Shown here in pieces: positions 11,104-19,390 of a DNA stretch of 64,000 bases. The notes below the pieces were generated by a model, which did no database searches, was not told the DNA's origin, and worked only from the letters and a program-made list of their open reading frames with translations. The DNA is from Flavobacteriia bacterium (GTDB taxonomy: Bacteria; Bacteroidota; Bacteroidia; Flavobacteriales; Flavobacteriaceae), in the NCBI GenBank assembly GCA_004293165.1, contig RDYL01000002.1:124001-188000 (forward strand), written 5' to 3'. Positions within the stretch are counted from its first letter, which is position 1; every line of letters starts with the position of its first letter. The position numbers and the translations under genes were made by a program.

Positions 11104-12699
11104 ATGAAAAAAATAAGTCAAATCTTAACTCTTTTATTCATTTCGTTGAGTTTTAACTCATGTACGAGTGATTTAGAAGTGGAACCAAACGATCCTCTTA
11201 GATTAGATGAGGAAACGTTTTATTCTGAACCCGGAGCGTATACCAATGCGATAGCAGGTATTTATGGAAATCTTTCTCTTACAAGTACTAATGGAGCTTT
11301 TTCTTCAAACTTAGGAGGTATTGATGCAGGATTTAGTCAATATGGTCGAGTAGTTTGGTATTTAAATAACCTAACTACAGATGAAGCTATTTGGTCTTAC
11401 GAAGGCGGAAATGATATTGGTGTTCGTGAATTACAAAGAAATATTTGGGATGCATCAAATCCGTTTTTCAGAGGAATGTTTAGTCGTGCTATGCTCCAAG
11501 TAGCATTATCTAATGAATTTTTAAGACAATCAACCCCTGATAAATTAAATTCAAGAGGAATTAGCGCTACAGAACAAACAGAAATTGCATTTTACCGACA
11601 AGAAGCAAGAGCTCTTCGTGCACTAGCTTACTATCATTTAATGGATTTCTTCGGTAAAGCAGCATTTAACACGGAAAATGACGCAATTGGTGTTGCAGGT
11701 CCAGAATACAATAGAGCACAATTGTTCGGATTTATTGAAAGTGAATTATTAGAAATTTTACCAACTTTAAAATCCCCTAGAACAAACGAGTATGGCCGTT
11801 TAGATCAAGGTTTTGCTAGAATGCTATTAGCAAAAATTTATTTGAATGCTGAAGTATATATCGGAACTGCCAAATACAATGAATGTGCAACACAATGTAC
11901 AGAATTAATAAATTCAGGATATACTTTAAATCCAAATTATAAAAACAATTTTACAGCAGATAATAACATTTCACCTGAATTAATCTTTGCAATTCAATCA
12001 GATGGCGTTAGAACTCAAAACTATGGTCCTACTACGGTAATGATAAATGGTCAAGTAGGCTCCCTAGAACAAAACGGAAATGATATGGGTATCCAAGGCT
12101 GGGGTGGAGCATTAAGATTAAGAAAACAATTTGTTGAAAAATTTAATGGTTCTGAATTTAATTCAGATCAAAGAAAGAATATAATCTCTGGCTCAAGAAA
12201 TATTGAAATTACAAATGTAACAGATCGAGATCAAGGATATATTCTTTTCAAATATTCTAACAAAACTTCAACTGGAATTGCTGGTTCAAATTCAACTTTT
12301 GCTGATACAGACTTCCCTTTGTTTAGATTTGCTGATGTATATTTAATGTATGCAGAATGCGCTGTAAGAGGAGCATCAACAGCGACTTTGTCTCAAGCAA
12401 CAACCTATGTAAATTTATTACGAGAAAGAGCTAACAATGGATCATCTTCTGCAAATATTTCACAATCTAACTTAACTTTAGACTTTATATTAGATGAAAG
12501 ATCTAGAGAATTACATTGGGAAGGACACAGAAGACAAGATTTAATTAGATTTAACAAATTTACAGGAGGAAGTTATAACTGGGCATGGAAAGGAAACGGA
12601 GTAAATGGTATTGCTTTACCACAACACATGAAACTATTCCCTCTACATCCAGCTACTTTAGCATCAAATCCTAATTTAACACAAAACACTGGATACTAA
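11104..12699 (+). CDS. susD: SusD-like surface glycan-binding lipoprotein
   Basis: This 531-residue outer-membrane lipoprotein acts as the lid of the SusC transporter and binds starch oligosaccharides. I chose the ATG at 11104 rather than the in-frame GTG at 11098, because it gives a clean lipoprotein signal (MKKISQILTLLFISLSFNSC, Cys20). The N-terminal segment VEPNDPLRLDEETFYSEP, the TPR-like helices and the C-terminal ILDERSRELHWEGHRRQDLI (RagB/SusD motif) are all present. It lies 12 bp after susC and is followed 14 bp later by the SusE-like gene. Confidence 0.95.
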   Translation: MKKISQILTLLFISLSFNSCTSDLEVEPNDPLRLDEETFYSEPGAYTNAIAGIYGNLSLTSTNGAFSSNLGGIDAGFSQYGRVVWYLNNLTTDEAIWSYEGGNDIGVRELQRNIWDASNPFFRGMFSRAMLQVALSNEFLRQSTPDKLNSRGISATEQTEIAFYRQEARALRALAYYHLMDFFGKAAFNTENDAIGVAGPEYNRAQLFGFIESELLEILPTLKSPRTNEYGRLDQGFARMLLAKIYLNAEVYIGTAKYNECATQCTELINSGYTLNPNYKNNFTADNNISPELIFAIQSDGVRTQNYGPTTVMINGQVGSLEQNGNDMGIQGWGGALRLRKQFVEKFNGSEFNSDQRKNIISGSRNIEITNVTDRDQGYILFKYSNKTSTGIAGSNSTFADTDFPLFRFADVYLMYAECAVRGASTATLSQATTYVNLLRERANNGSSSANISQSNLTLDFILDERSRELHWEGHRRQDLIRFNKFTGGSYNWAWKGNGVNGIALPQHMKLFPLHPATLASNPNLTQNTGY

Positions 12700-12713
12700 T
12701 AAAATTTAAAATT

Positions 12714-13778
12714 ATGAAAAATACATTTAGAAGCTTTTTAGCAATATCAACTTTATCATTTGCTTTTATTTCATGTGAAGATGAGCAAGAATTAATGTTT
12801 TTAACTCCAGAAGGATCTTTTGAGATTCTTACGCCAACATCAGGAGATGAAGTAACTTTAAATGCGACAACTCCTTTAAACCCTGGACTAACAATGTCAT
12901 GGGAAGATGCTAATTATGGCTCAACTCCAACTGAGATTACTTATGAAGTTGAAATCGACAAAACAGGTGACGAATTTGACAATCCACTAGTACTTACTAG
13001 TACTACTAATACTTATATAACAATTACATCCGACGTATTAAATAGTGCTGTTTTTAGTGTTGGTTTAACTCCATTCTCTCAAGGTTCAATCGACATCAGA
13101 GTTAAATCTTCAGTTGGAGCTCAAAGTAGTGAGGTTCAATATTCAAACGTAATTAATTATTTAGTAACTCCATATTCTACGGAATTACCTAAACTTGCTG
13201 TTCCTGGAAATCACCAAGGTTGGAACCCTCCAACAGCACCAAGAATTGCTTCTTCTGCATTTGGAGAAACTGATTACGAAGGTTATGTATGGTTAGATGG
13301 TGGTTTCAAATTTGTTGCACCAGATGCAAGTGGAAATTTCAATTGGGGTAATACTGACTATGGTGATGATGGATCGTTTTCTGGTGTATTAGTTGCAACA
13401 GGAGAGACTGACTGTACTGCATCAGCAGGATATTACAGACTTAAAGCTGACCCAACAACTGGAACTTGGTCTGCTGCTCCAGTAAGTTGGGGAATCATTG
13501 GAGCTGCTACACCAACTGGATGGGGTTCTGATACTGATTTAATATACAACCCAACTACTAAAAAATTAGAAATTGCAAGTATCGCTTTAGTACCTGGAGC
13601 ATTCAAATTCAGAGGAAACAATGCTTGGAGCAATGGATTTGATTTAGGAACAGTAAATGCAGATGGCTACTTGATAGATGGTGGCGATTTAACTTTTTCT
13701 GGAGCAGCTGGAAATTACAAAGTAATATTAGACCTTTCTAATCCAAGAAGATATACTTACGAGTTAATTGCTCTTTAA
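12714..13778 (+). CDS. SusE/SusF-like outer-membrane starch-binding lipoprotein
   Basis: This 354-residue lipoprotein has signal MKNTFRSFLAISTLSFAFISC (Cys21). A SusE-type N-terminal Ig-like domain (about 30-150; GSFEILTPTSGDEVTLN) is followed by repeated starch-binding modules, with PGNHQGWNPPTAPRIAS near 163-180 and a second module with GWGSDTDLIYNPTT further on. These carry Trp residues that commonly stack on glucose. It is shorter than a full SusF, with about two binding modules. The expected role is surface capture of starch near the SusCD complex. It is directly followed by a strong hairpin terminator. Confidence 0.88.
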   Translation: MKNTFRSFLAISTLSFAFISCEDEQELMFLTPEGSFEILTPTSGDEVTLNATTPLNPGLTMSWEDANYGSTPTEITYEVEIDKTGDEFDNPLVLTSTTNTYITITSDVLNSAVFSVGLTPFSQGSIDIRVKSSVGAQSSEVQYSNVINYLVTPYSTELPKLAVPGNHQGWNPPTAPRIASSAFGETDYEGYVWLDGGFKFVAPDASGNFNWGNTDYGDDGSFSGVLVATGETDCTASAGYYRLKADPTTGTWSAAPVSWGIIGAATPTGWGSDTDLIYNPTTKKLEIASIALVPGAFKFRGNNAWSNGFDLGTVNADGYLIDGGDLTFSGAAGNYKVILDLSNPRRYTYELIAL

Positions 13779-13797
13779 AATAAATTAAATTATTGAA

Positions 13798-13827
13798 AAG
13801 GCTGTCCTAATTGACAGCCTTTTTTTT
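13798..13827 (+). terminator. Intrinsic terminator or attenuator between the SusE-like gene and amylase
   Basis: Arms ggctgtc (13800-13806) and gacagcc (13813-13819) with a 6-base loop are followed by eight T. The amylase ATG at 13842 starts only 14 bp after the T-run, which leaves no room for a separate promoter downstream of the hairpin. Confidence 0.85.
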
Positions 13828-13841
13828 AAAAATAACAAGCT

Positions 13842-16733
13842 ATGAAAAACCAAATTTTAGTCCTATTAACACTATTCACTGGATTATTTATAAATGCACA
13901 AGTTACCATTACACCAAGTAGTTTTAATGTAACTGACCAAATAACAATAACAATTTCAACAGCTCCGCAATCATGTAATCAAATGGGTGCTACTCCAGCT
14001 AAAGTATATATGCATGCAGGAATTGGAAACGACACAAATGCTTTTGGTTTCTCTGTAATAGGAAACTGGGGACAAGACGACTCTATCGGATTAATGACCA
14101 ATAATGGTAATGGTACTTGGAGTATAACTCTAACACCAAGTACATATTTTGGTTTAAATGGAACTCAACAAGCGAATGCCACTAAATTAGGTATGGTTTT
14201 CAGAAATGCTAACGGAAGTCAAACTTTAAAACTACCTCCATCATGTATGGATTTTATCTTCAATGTAGGTACTTTTCAAGTTAACTTAACGGCACCTGCA
14301 AACAATAGCAGCACTATAATTAATTCTGGAGAAAACCTAAATATTACTGCAACAAACACTGGCGGAAATGCAAATTATAATTTAAAAGCTAATGGAACTA
14401 GTATTAATACAAGTTCAACATCTAATTATGCTTTTAATCACACAAATATTACATCAAATACTAGTTACGAATTAGAGGTTACTATTGGTGCTTCAACAAT
14501 AACCAGAAGATTTTCGGTAATTGTAAATCCAGGGAGTACAACTCAAGCAATACCAAGCGGTTTAGTAAATGGAATTAATTACAACATAACTGACAATACT
14601 AAAGCAACACTTGTTCTAGAAGCTCCTGGAAAAGATTTTGTTTATGTAGCCGGTAGCTTTAACAACTATACCCCTGACACCACTTTCGCAATGAAGAAAG
14701 ATCCAAGTTCTAGTAAATTTTGGTTAGAACTTACCGGATTAACTCCTGGGGCAAACAACACTTATCAATATTGGGTAGTTGATCAAACTCCTATTGCTAA
14801 CTCACCTTCGTTAGTAAAAGCTGCCGATCCTTGCTCTACAATGATTTTGTCTCCTTATGACGACCAATGGATTCCTAATACTACATTCCCTAATAGACCT
14901 GCATATCCTGCTGGACAAGAACGCGAAGTAACTTGGTTTAAAACAGGAACTACACCATACAATTGGCAAGTAACCAATTTTGCAAAACCAAACAAAGATA
15001 AATTGGTCGTTTATGAATTATTAATTCGTGACTTTGATGCTAATAGAAACTATCAAGATGTAATTAATAGAATTCAATATTTTAAAGATTTAGGAATAAA
15101 CGCCATTCAATTAATGCCTATAATGGAATTTGAAGGAAATGAAAGTTGGGGATACAATACCGCTTTTCATATGGCTTTAGATAAGTTTTATGGAACACCA
15201 GAAAAGTTAAAAGAATTAGTCGATTTATGTCACCAAAATGGCATTGCAGTAATACTTGACATTGCCTTTAATCATGCTTTCGGAAGAAATCCAATGATTA
15301 GAATGTGGATGAATGATCCAGATGGTGATGGTTGGGGTGGTCCTGCAAGTGACAATCCTTATTTTAATACAACAGCAAGACATAGTTATAGCGTGGGTGA
15401 CGATTTTAACCACTCCTCTACTTTAACCAAAAATTATGTAAAGCAAACCGTAAAACACTGGATTGAAGAATACAAAATAGATGGTTTTAGATGGGATTTA
15501 ACAAAAGGGTTTACACAAAACTGTAGTGGTGGAGACGATGCGTGTACGAATGCTTATCAGCAAGACCGTGTAGATGTGTTAAAAGAATACGCCGATTATT
15601 GTTGGTCATTAGATAATAACCATTATGTGATTTTTGAACATTTAGGAACAGATGGAGAAGAACAACAATGGGCTAACTATAGATTTGGTGAAGGTAAGGG
15701 AATTATGATGTGGGGAGAAATGTATACTCAATACAAAGAACTAGCAATGGGTTATGCAACACAAAACATTTCTAGAATGTCACACACAAGTCGTGGTTTT
15801 ACAGGAAAAAGACTTATTGGTTACCCAGAAAGTCATGATAAAGATAGAATGATGTATGAAGCTATAACCTATGGAAATGGTGGTGGAGCTTTTCCTGTTA
15901 ATGGAAATTTAACCAACGCATTAAATAGAATGGGGGCAATTGGCGCAACAAGTATTTTAGTGCCGGGTCCAAAAATGATATGGCACTTTGGAGAACTTGG
16001 TAACAATCAATCTATCTACACTTGTGCAAATGGAACTGTTAATGATGAAGGTACATTTTATCCTGGCGATTGTAAGCTTGACACAAAAGAACAAGTCCAA
16101 TGGACAGGAAATTGGTTGGCTGACGCAAGAAGAACTTCAATTTTAAGGGATTGGTCTAAACTTATTAAACTCAAAACATCGGAACCTGTTTTCATGGGTG
16201 ATCATGCAATTAGTCCAGATGTAAATAACGTGAAACAACGTATTTATATTTATGACAATACAATTGCAACAACGCAATTAAGAAATGTGGTGGTATTAGC
16301 AAACTTTTCGGTGGCAAACTTAACTATCAATCCAAGTTTCCCAACAGATGTTTATACTTACCCTATGACATGGTATGATTTGATGGATAATAATGCTCCT
16401 GTTGTTATTAATAATCCAACAGATGTTATAAGTGTTAATTCTGGAAGATTTAGAGTGTTTGGAAACAAGCCAGCGACTTTATCATCGGATGATTTTGAAA
16501 CAATTCAAAATAACATTGCTATTTATCCTAACCCTACCAAAAATAGTTTCGCTTTAACGCAAGATGCTTCTAGATTAGAAATTTATAACATTGCAGGACA
16601 ATTAGTAAAAACATTTAACAATGTAATTTCAAATCAACAATTAGATAGTACAAACCTAGAAACAGGTCTCTATTTAATCAAGATAACAGATACAAATGGT
16701 ATAAGCCAAACAAAAAAAATGTTAAAAGAGTAA
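13842..16733 (+). CDS. T9SS-secreted GH13 alpha-amylase
   Basis: This 963-residue secreted enzyme should start starch breakdown outside the cell. It has a signal peptide (MKNQILVLLTLFTGLFINAQ), N-terminal beta-sandwich modules (about 20-245), an E-set/CBM48-like domain (about 250-350) and a GH13 barrel (about 380-780). The GH13 regions are visible: DIAFNH (473-478), GFRWDL with nucleophile Asp552, FEHLG with acid Glu599, and ESHDKDR with Asp666. A T9SS type A sorting domain ends the protein (about 890-963; IAIYPNPTKNSF, then GLYLIKITDTNG). It follows the susCDE genes but lies behind a terminator-like hairpin. The exact cleavage product is not inferable. Confidence 0.94.
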   Translation: MKNQILVLLTLFTGLFINAQVTITPSSFNVTDQITITISTAPQSCNQMGATPAKVYMHAGIGNDTNAFGFSVIGNWGQDDSIGLMTNNGNGTWSITLTPSTYFGLNGTQQANATKLGMVFRNANGSQTLKLPPSCMDFIFNVGTFQVNLTAPANNSSTIINSGENLNITATNTGGNANYNLKANGTSINTSSTSNYAFNHTNITSNTSYELEVTIGASTITRRFSVIVNPGSTTQAIPSGLVNGINYNITDNTKATLVLEAPGKDFVYVAGSFNNYTPDTTFAMKKDPSSSKFWLELTGLTPGANNTYQYWVVDQTPIANSPSLVKAADPCSTMILSPYDDQWIPNTTFPNRPAYPAGQEREVTWFKTGTTPYNWQVTNFAKPNKDKLVVYELLIRDFDANRNYQDVINRIQYFKDLGINAIQLMPIMEFEGNESWGYNTAFHMALDKFYGTPEKLKELVDLCHQNGIAVILDIAFNHAFGRNPMIRMWMNDPDGDGWGGPASDNPYFNTTARHSYSVGDDFNHSSTLTKNYVKQTVKHWIEEYKIDGFRWDLTKGFTQNCSGGDDACTNAYQQDRVDVLKEYADYCWSLDNNHYVIFEHLGTDGEEQQWANYRFGEGKGIMMWGEMYTQYKELAMGYATQNISRMSHTSRGFTGKRLIGYPESHDKDRMMYEAITYGNGGGAFPVNGNLTNALNRMGAIGATSILVPGPKMIWHFGELGNNQSIYTCANGTVNDEGTFYPGDCKLDTKEQVQWTGNWLADARRTSILRDWSKLIKLKTSEPVFMGDHAISPDVNNVKQRIYIYDNTIATTQLRNVVVLANFSVANLTINPSFPTDVYTYPMTWYDLMDNNAPVVINNPTDVISVNSGRFRVFGNKPATLSSDDFETIQNNIAIYPNPTKNSFALTQDASRLEIYNIAGQLVKTFNNVISNQQLDSTNLETGLYLIKITDTNGISQTKKMLKE

Positions 16734-16752
16734 ATTTACAGTTAGTTAAAGA

Positions 16753-16782
16753 AAAAGCCACTTCAATTGAAGTGGCTTTTTT
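16753..16782 (+). terminator. Intrinsic terminator of the amylase gene
   Basis: Arms of agccacttc and gaagtggct around an aatt loop, flanked by A-run and T-run, form a bidirectional-type hairpin 20-50 bp after the amylase stop codon. It lies 12 bp before the left end of the IS3 element. Confidence 0.85.
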
Positions 16783-16828
16783 AATGAAATGTCTTGTCCT
16801 GAAAAAAGTTGACTAAATATTACATAAT

Positions 16829-17203
16829 ATGTCAACAAAAAAGAAAACTTCAAAAATTGAGAGTACTCCACAAATTTATAGTGAAGCATTTAAACGGCAA
16901 GTTGTGAGTGAATTTGAAAGGGGTTTATTTACAAAAGCAGAACTTCGAAGACGCTACAATATTTTAGGTAATAGTTGTATACCAAGATGGTTAAAAAAAT
17001 ATGGTAAATTTACCTATAAAGATAAAATAACATTTGGTCGTCCTATGAAAGATCCTCAACAACAACGTATAAAAGAGCTAGAAGCTCAATTAGCTAAAAA
17101 AGAAGAAGAGTTAAAAGTATTCAAACGATTTATCGAAATAGCCGAACGCGAACTTAAAATTGATATTGTAAAAAAGTCTGGTTCCAAGCAGTCGAAGAAA
17201 TAA
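16829..17203 (+). CDS. IS3-family transposase OrfA (DNA-binding subunit)
   Basis: This 124-residue protein has a helix-turn-helix of the IS3 OrfA/HTH_8-like type (about 15-65; YSEAFKRQVVSEFERG, then AELRRRYNI). A leucine-zipper/coiled-coil stretch follows (about 85-115; QQQRIKELEAQLAKKEEEL). The last codons hold the heptamer A AAA AAG (17170-17176) in the right phase for -1 slippage into the orfB frame. It therefore encodes both free OrfA and the N-terminal half of the OrfAB transposase. Confidence 0.93.
   Translation: MSTKKKTSKIESTPQIYSEAFKRQVVSEFERGLFTKAELRRRYNILGNSCIPRWLKKYGKFTYKDKITFGRPMKDPQQQRIKELEAQLAKKEEELKVFKRFIEIAERELKIDIVKKSGSKQSKK
17170..17176 (+). other. Programmed -1 frameshift heptamer A AAA AAG
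   Basis: OrfA codons AAA (17171-17173) and AAG (17174-17176) preceded by A (17170) form the standard X XXY YYZ slippery site. The orfB frame is open from the TGA at 17161-17163 onward, so slippage here joins OrfA to a readable segment (VWFQAVEEINVNSS) that runs directly into OrfB. Confidence 0.85.
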
Positions 17204-17217
17204 ATGTAAATAGTTCA

Positions 17218-18096
17218 TTGACTATTTATGAATTATGTGAACTGTTTGGATATACAAAACAGGCATTTTACAAGCGAAAATCAAACATTAAAATATCTAA
17301 ATACAACTCAGAATTATTAAGATGTTTAGTTGTAAATATTCGTAAACAATTACCCCGAACAGGTGGTAAAAAACTACATGTAATGTTACAAGATGAATTT
17401 ATAAAACATCATATATCAATTGGTCGGGATAATTTTTTAGATTTTTTAAAAACGGAATATTTACAAGTTCCTAAAGCTCGAAGATATTACAAAACAACAA
17501 ACTCAAGACATTGGATGAAACGCTATCCAAATTTAATTAGCAATTTAGTGCTTAACAGACCTGAGCAAGTTTGGGTTGCTGATATAACTTATTTACGAAC
17601 AAAAGAGAAAACATATTATTTGCATTTACTCACTGATGCTTGTTCCAAGAAAATTGTTGGTTATCAACTATCAGATAATTTAATGAGTTCAACTACAGTA
17701 AAAGCTTTAGAAATGGCTTTGATTGACAGGAAAACAAAAAATCAACTCATTCATCATTCCGATAGAGGTTTACAGTATTGTAGTAAAGAATATACTGATT
17801 TGTTAAAGAAAAACAATATTTTAATTAGTATGACGCAACAATACGATCCATATGAAAACGCAATAGCTGAAAGAGTAAATGGAATCTTAAAAGAAGAATT
17901 TGGTTTACATGAAATCTTTGAAAACTATCAAAATTTAAACAAACAAGTCACACAAGCCATTACTTTATACAACAATTTTAGAATACATATGTCAATTAAT
18001 ATGATAACTCCAAACCAAGCGCATCAACAAAAAACAATACATTTAAAACAATGGAAAAAAATAAATCGTAACAGAATTAATTCTGTTACGATTTAA
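17218..18096 (+). CDS. IS3-family transposase OrfB (DDE integrase core)
   Basis: The 292-residue reading starts at a TTG, but the frame is open back to 17164, so the natural product is probably the OrfAB frameshift fusion. An HTH_21-like region (about 40-90) precedes the rve integrase core. Catalytic residues are Asp122 (WVADITYL), Asp182 (HHSDRGLQY) and Glu218 (NAIAERVNG), giving the exact DD(35)E spacing of IS3 transposases. No internal stop is seen. The stop codon lies inside a 32-bp perfect palindrome. Confidence 0.93.
   Translation: MTIYELCELFGYTKQAFYKRKSNIKISKYNSELLRCLVVNIRKQLPRTGGKKLHVMLQDEFIKHHISIGRDNFLDFLKTEYLQVPKARRYYKTTNSRHWMKRYPNLISNLVLNRPEQVWVADITYLRTKEKTYYLHLLTDACSKKIVGYQLSDNLMSSTTVKALEMALIDRKTKNQLIHHSDRGLQYCSKEYTDLLKKNNILISMTQQYDPYENAIAERVNGILKEEFGLHEIFENYQNLNKQVTQAITLYNNFRIHMSINMITPNQAHQQKTIHLKQWKKINRNRINSVTI
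18063..18094. terminator. 32-bp perfect palindrome overlapping the end of orfB
   Basis: Two 16-base arms (left aaatcgtaacagaatt and its exact reverse complement) meet without a spacer. The palindrome overlaps the last codons of orfB and ends 22 bp before the right inverted repeat. It can form a hairpin in transcripts from either side and may act as a terminator that shields the transposase from, or keeps it out of, neighbouring transcription. Confidence 0.6.
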
Positions 18097-18136
18097 CTAT
18101 ATTTGAATTATTAACGAGTCAACCTTTTTTAGGACA

Positions 18137-18296
18137 ACTCAAAATCATGTCCTACTGGGCAAAGTCTACCGACTTTGAGCTAAAATATAAATAAACCATT
18201 TAATGTTTAATGCTGATTTTACTGTGGGAATGTGCAAGATGCATGCGATAGCGGGAAAATCCAACTCTAGCAGAGAATTATAAAAAATTTAACCAT
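18137..18296. other. Non-coding stretch between the IS element and tRNA-Leu
   Basis: No gene is visible in these 160 bp. A short inverted repeat, caaagtc/gactttg with a 4-base spacer, occupies 18160-18177. Another tgtcct, like the IS terminus, occurs at about 18148. The rest has no recognised feature; it may be the remains of the pre-insertion flank. Confidence 0.5.
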
Positions 18297-18328
18297 AAAA
18301 AAAGCTCCAACCTTCGTTAAAGCTTTTT
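18297..18328 (-). terminator. Probable terminator of tRNA-Leu
   Basis: On the minus strand, just after the tRNA 3' end, complementary aaaaagct and agctttttt arms with a 14-base loop end in a T-run. Confidence 0.55.
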
Positions 18329-18329
18329 G

Positions 18330-18411
18330 TGCGGGTAAAAGGACTCGAACCTTCACACCTTGCGGCACCAGATCCTAAGTCTGGCGTGTCTACCAATTTC
18401 ACCATACCCGC
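18330..18411 (-). tRNA. tRNA-Leu (anticodon UAG)
   Basis: Read on the minus strand, the gene starts gcgggta and ends tacccgc plus discriminator A, giving a 7-bp acceptor stem. The D-arm region has tggtgaaattggtaga, typical of leucine tRNAs. The anticodon stem ccaga/tctgg encloses the loop cttagga, so the anticodon is UAG. A long class II variable arm follows, and the T-arm carries ggttcgagtcc. The 82-nt gene does not encode CCA. It lies next to the IS3 element, which has not disrupted it. Confidence 0.93.
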
Positions 18412-18444
18412 GATAATTGGAGTGCAAATATAAAAATAATTTTA

Positions 18445-19389
18445 CTAAAATTGATAAACAACCCCTAAGCCTAGTAATTGTTTCAATTGAATCTTTGGTC
18501 CTTTTACAACCTGAACTCCACCCTCCTCTTGTTTCGATTTTATATCATCATCATAAACAAGATGCGTTCCTATGTTTGCTTTTACATATTGGTTTACCGT
18601 TAAATCTAACTGAATTTGCCAATCTATATCAATATTCCCAAAATTATTAATATAATCTGTATATAAAGCAATTCTATTTTCAAAATTAATGTTCTCAAAA
18701 ATCTCTCTCTTCCATTGATTTGTAACTAAAATACCCGTTTCATTTCTAATATTTTTACCTTCTCGTATCAAAGTCCCAAATTCATCATAAACCGCTTTTT
18801 CTACACCAAAAGCTCCTTGATTGGCTAATCTTTGATCAAAAACCATGGTTGTTTTTTGTGTTAGTGGTGATAAGTAGAAATTTAAGTTTAAATCTTTTCT
18901 AGAATATTCAGCCCCAATACCTAAAAAGGTATAAGCAGGAGCAAAAGGTCTTGAAATAGCTAAATCAACATTTGGATAAGCATAACCATTGGCAAACTGG
19001 GTGTTAAAATTAAATTTTCCCGCATAATACCAATTAGTTATGGTATCTCTTTTATAACCAAATGTTGAGTTAAAAGAAAATTGATCATCTGTCTTTCTAA
19101 CCTCTTGACTTTCTTGTTTGTTAATTCCGTAACGCATAATCAATTCGTTTTTCCAATTGATATTTTCTTTTGTATACGTACGAATAAACTGGCCTTTTAT
19201 TAAGCCCGAAATGGAATTATTACCACCTGCATTCCAATTCACAAAAGTAATTTGAGAAATATCTAAACCCACTTTATTTTCTTTAGACCAATACGAAATA
19301 GTATCTGGCAATTCCGTGTTAATTAATTGACCAAAATTAGATTGATAAACAAAAAATAATAATCCGAATAAAGAGATTTTTTTAAGCAT
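18445..19389 (-). CDS. DUF3078 family outer-membrane-associated protein
   Basis: This 314-residue protein has a signal peptide (MLKKISLFGLLFFVYQSNFG) and the DUF3078 signature near the start (WSKENKVGLDISQITFVNWNAGG). Alternating beta-strand text and a terminal Phe (VVYQF) suggest an outer-membrane beta-barrel. The start codon is one base after the dxs stop codon, so it is probably translationally coupled to dxs. The function of the family is unknown to me. Confidence 0.85.
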   Translation of the reverse strand: MLKKISLFGLLFFVYQSNFGQLINTELPDTISYWSKENKVGLDISQITFVNWNAGGNNSISGLIKGQFIRTYTKENINWKNELIMRYGINKQESQEVRKTDDQFSFNSTFGYKRDTITNWYYAGKFNFNTQFANGYAYPNVDLAISRPFAPAYTFLGIGAEYSRKDLNLNFYLSPLTQKTTMVFDQRLANQGAFGVEKAVYDEFGTLIREGKNIRNETGILVTNQWKREIFENINFENRIALYTDYINNFGNIDIDWQIQLDLTVNQYVKANIGTHLVYDDDIKSKQEEGGVQVVKGPKIQLKQLLGLGVVYQF

Positions 19390-19390
19390 A

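Larger units (their letters stand above)
16795..18136 (+). mobile_element. IS3-family insertion sequence, 1342 bp, apparently intact
   Basis: The ends are imperfect inverted repeats of about 20 bp: left tgtcctgaaaaaagttgact (16795-16814), right (reverse complement of 18116-18136) starting tgtcctaaaaaaggttgact. They match at 18 of 20 positions and have TG...CA termini as is usual for IS3. Two overlapping-phase genes (orfA, orfB) with a canonical frameshift site lie inside. Flanking bases are gtct on the left and actc on the right, so no clean 3-4 bp target duplication is seen. It has landed between the amylase terminator and a tRNA-Leu gene. All visible parts are intact, so it may be active. 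Confidence 0.92.

Noticed and set aside
16791..18140. Target-site duplication flanking the IS3 element
   Set aside because: Left flank gtct and right flank actc do not match at 3 or 4 bp, even if the ends are shifted by one base.
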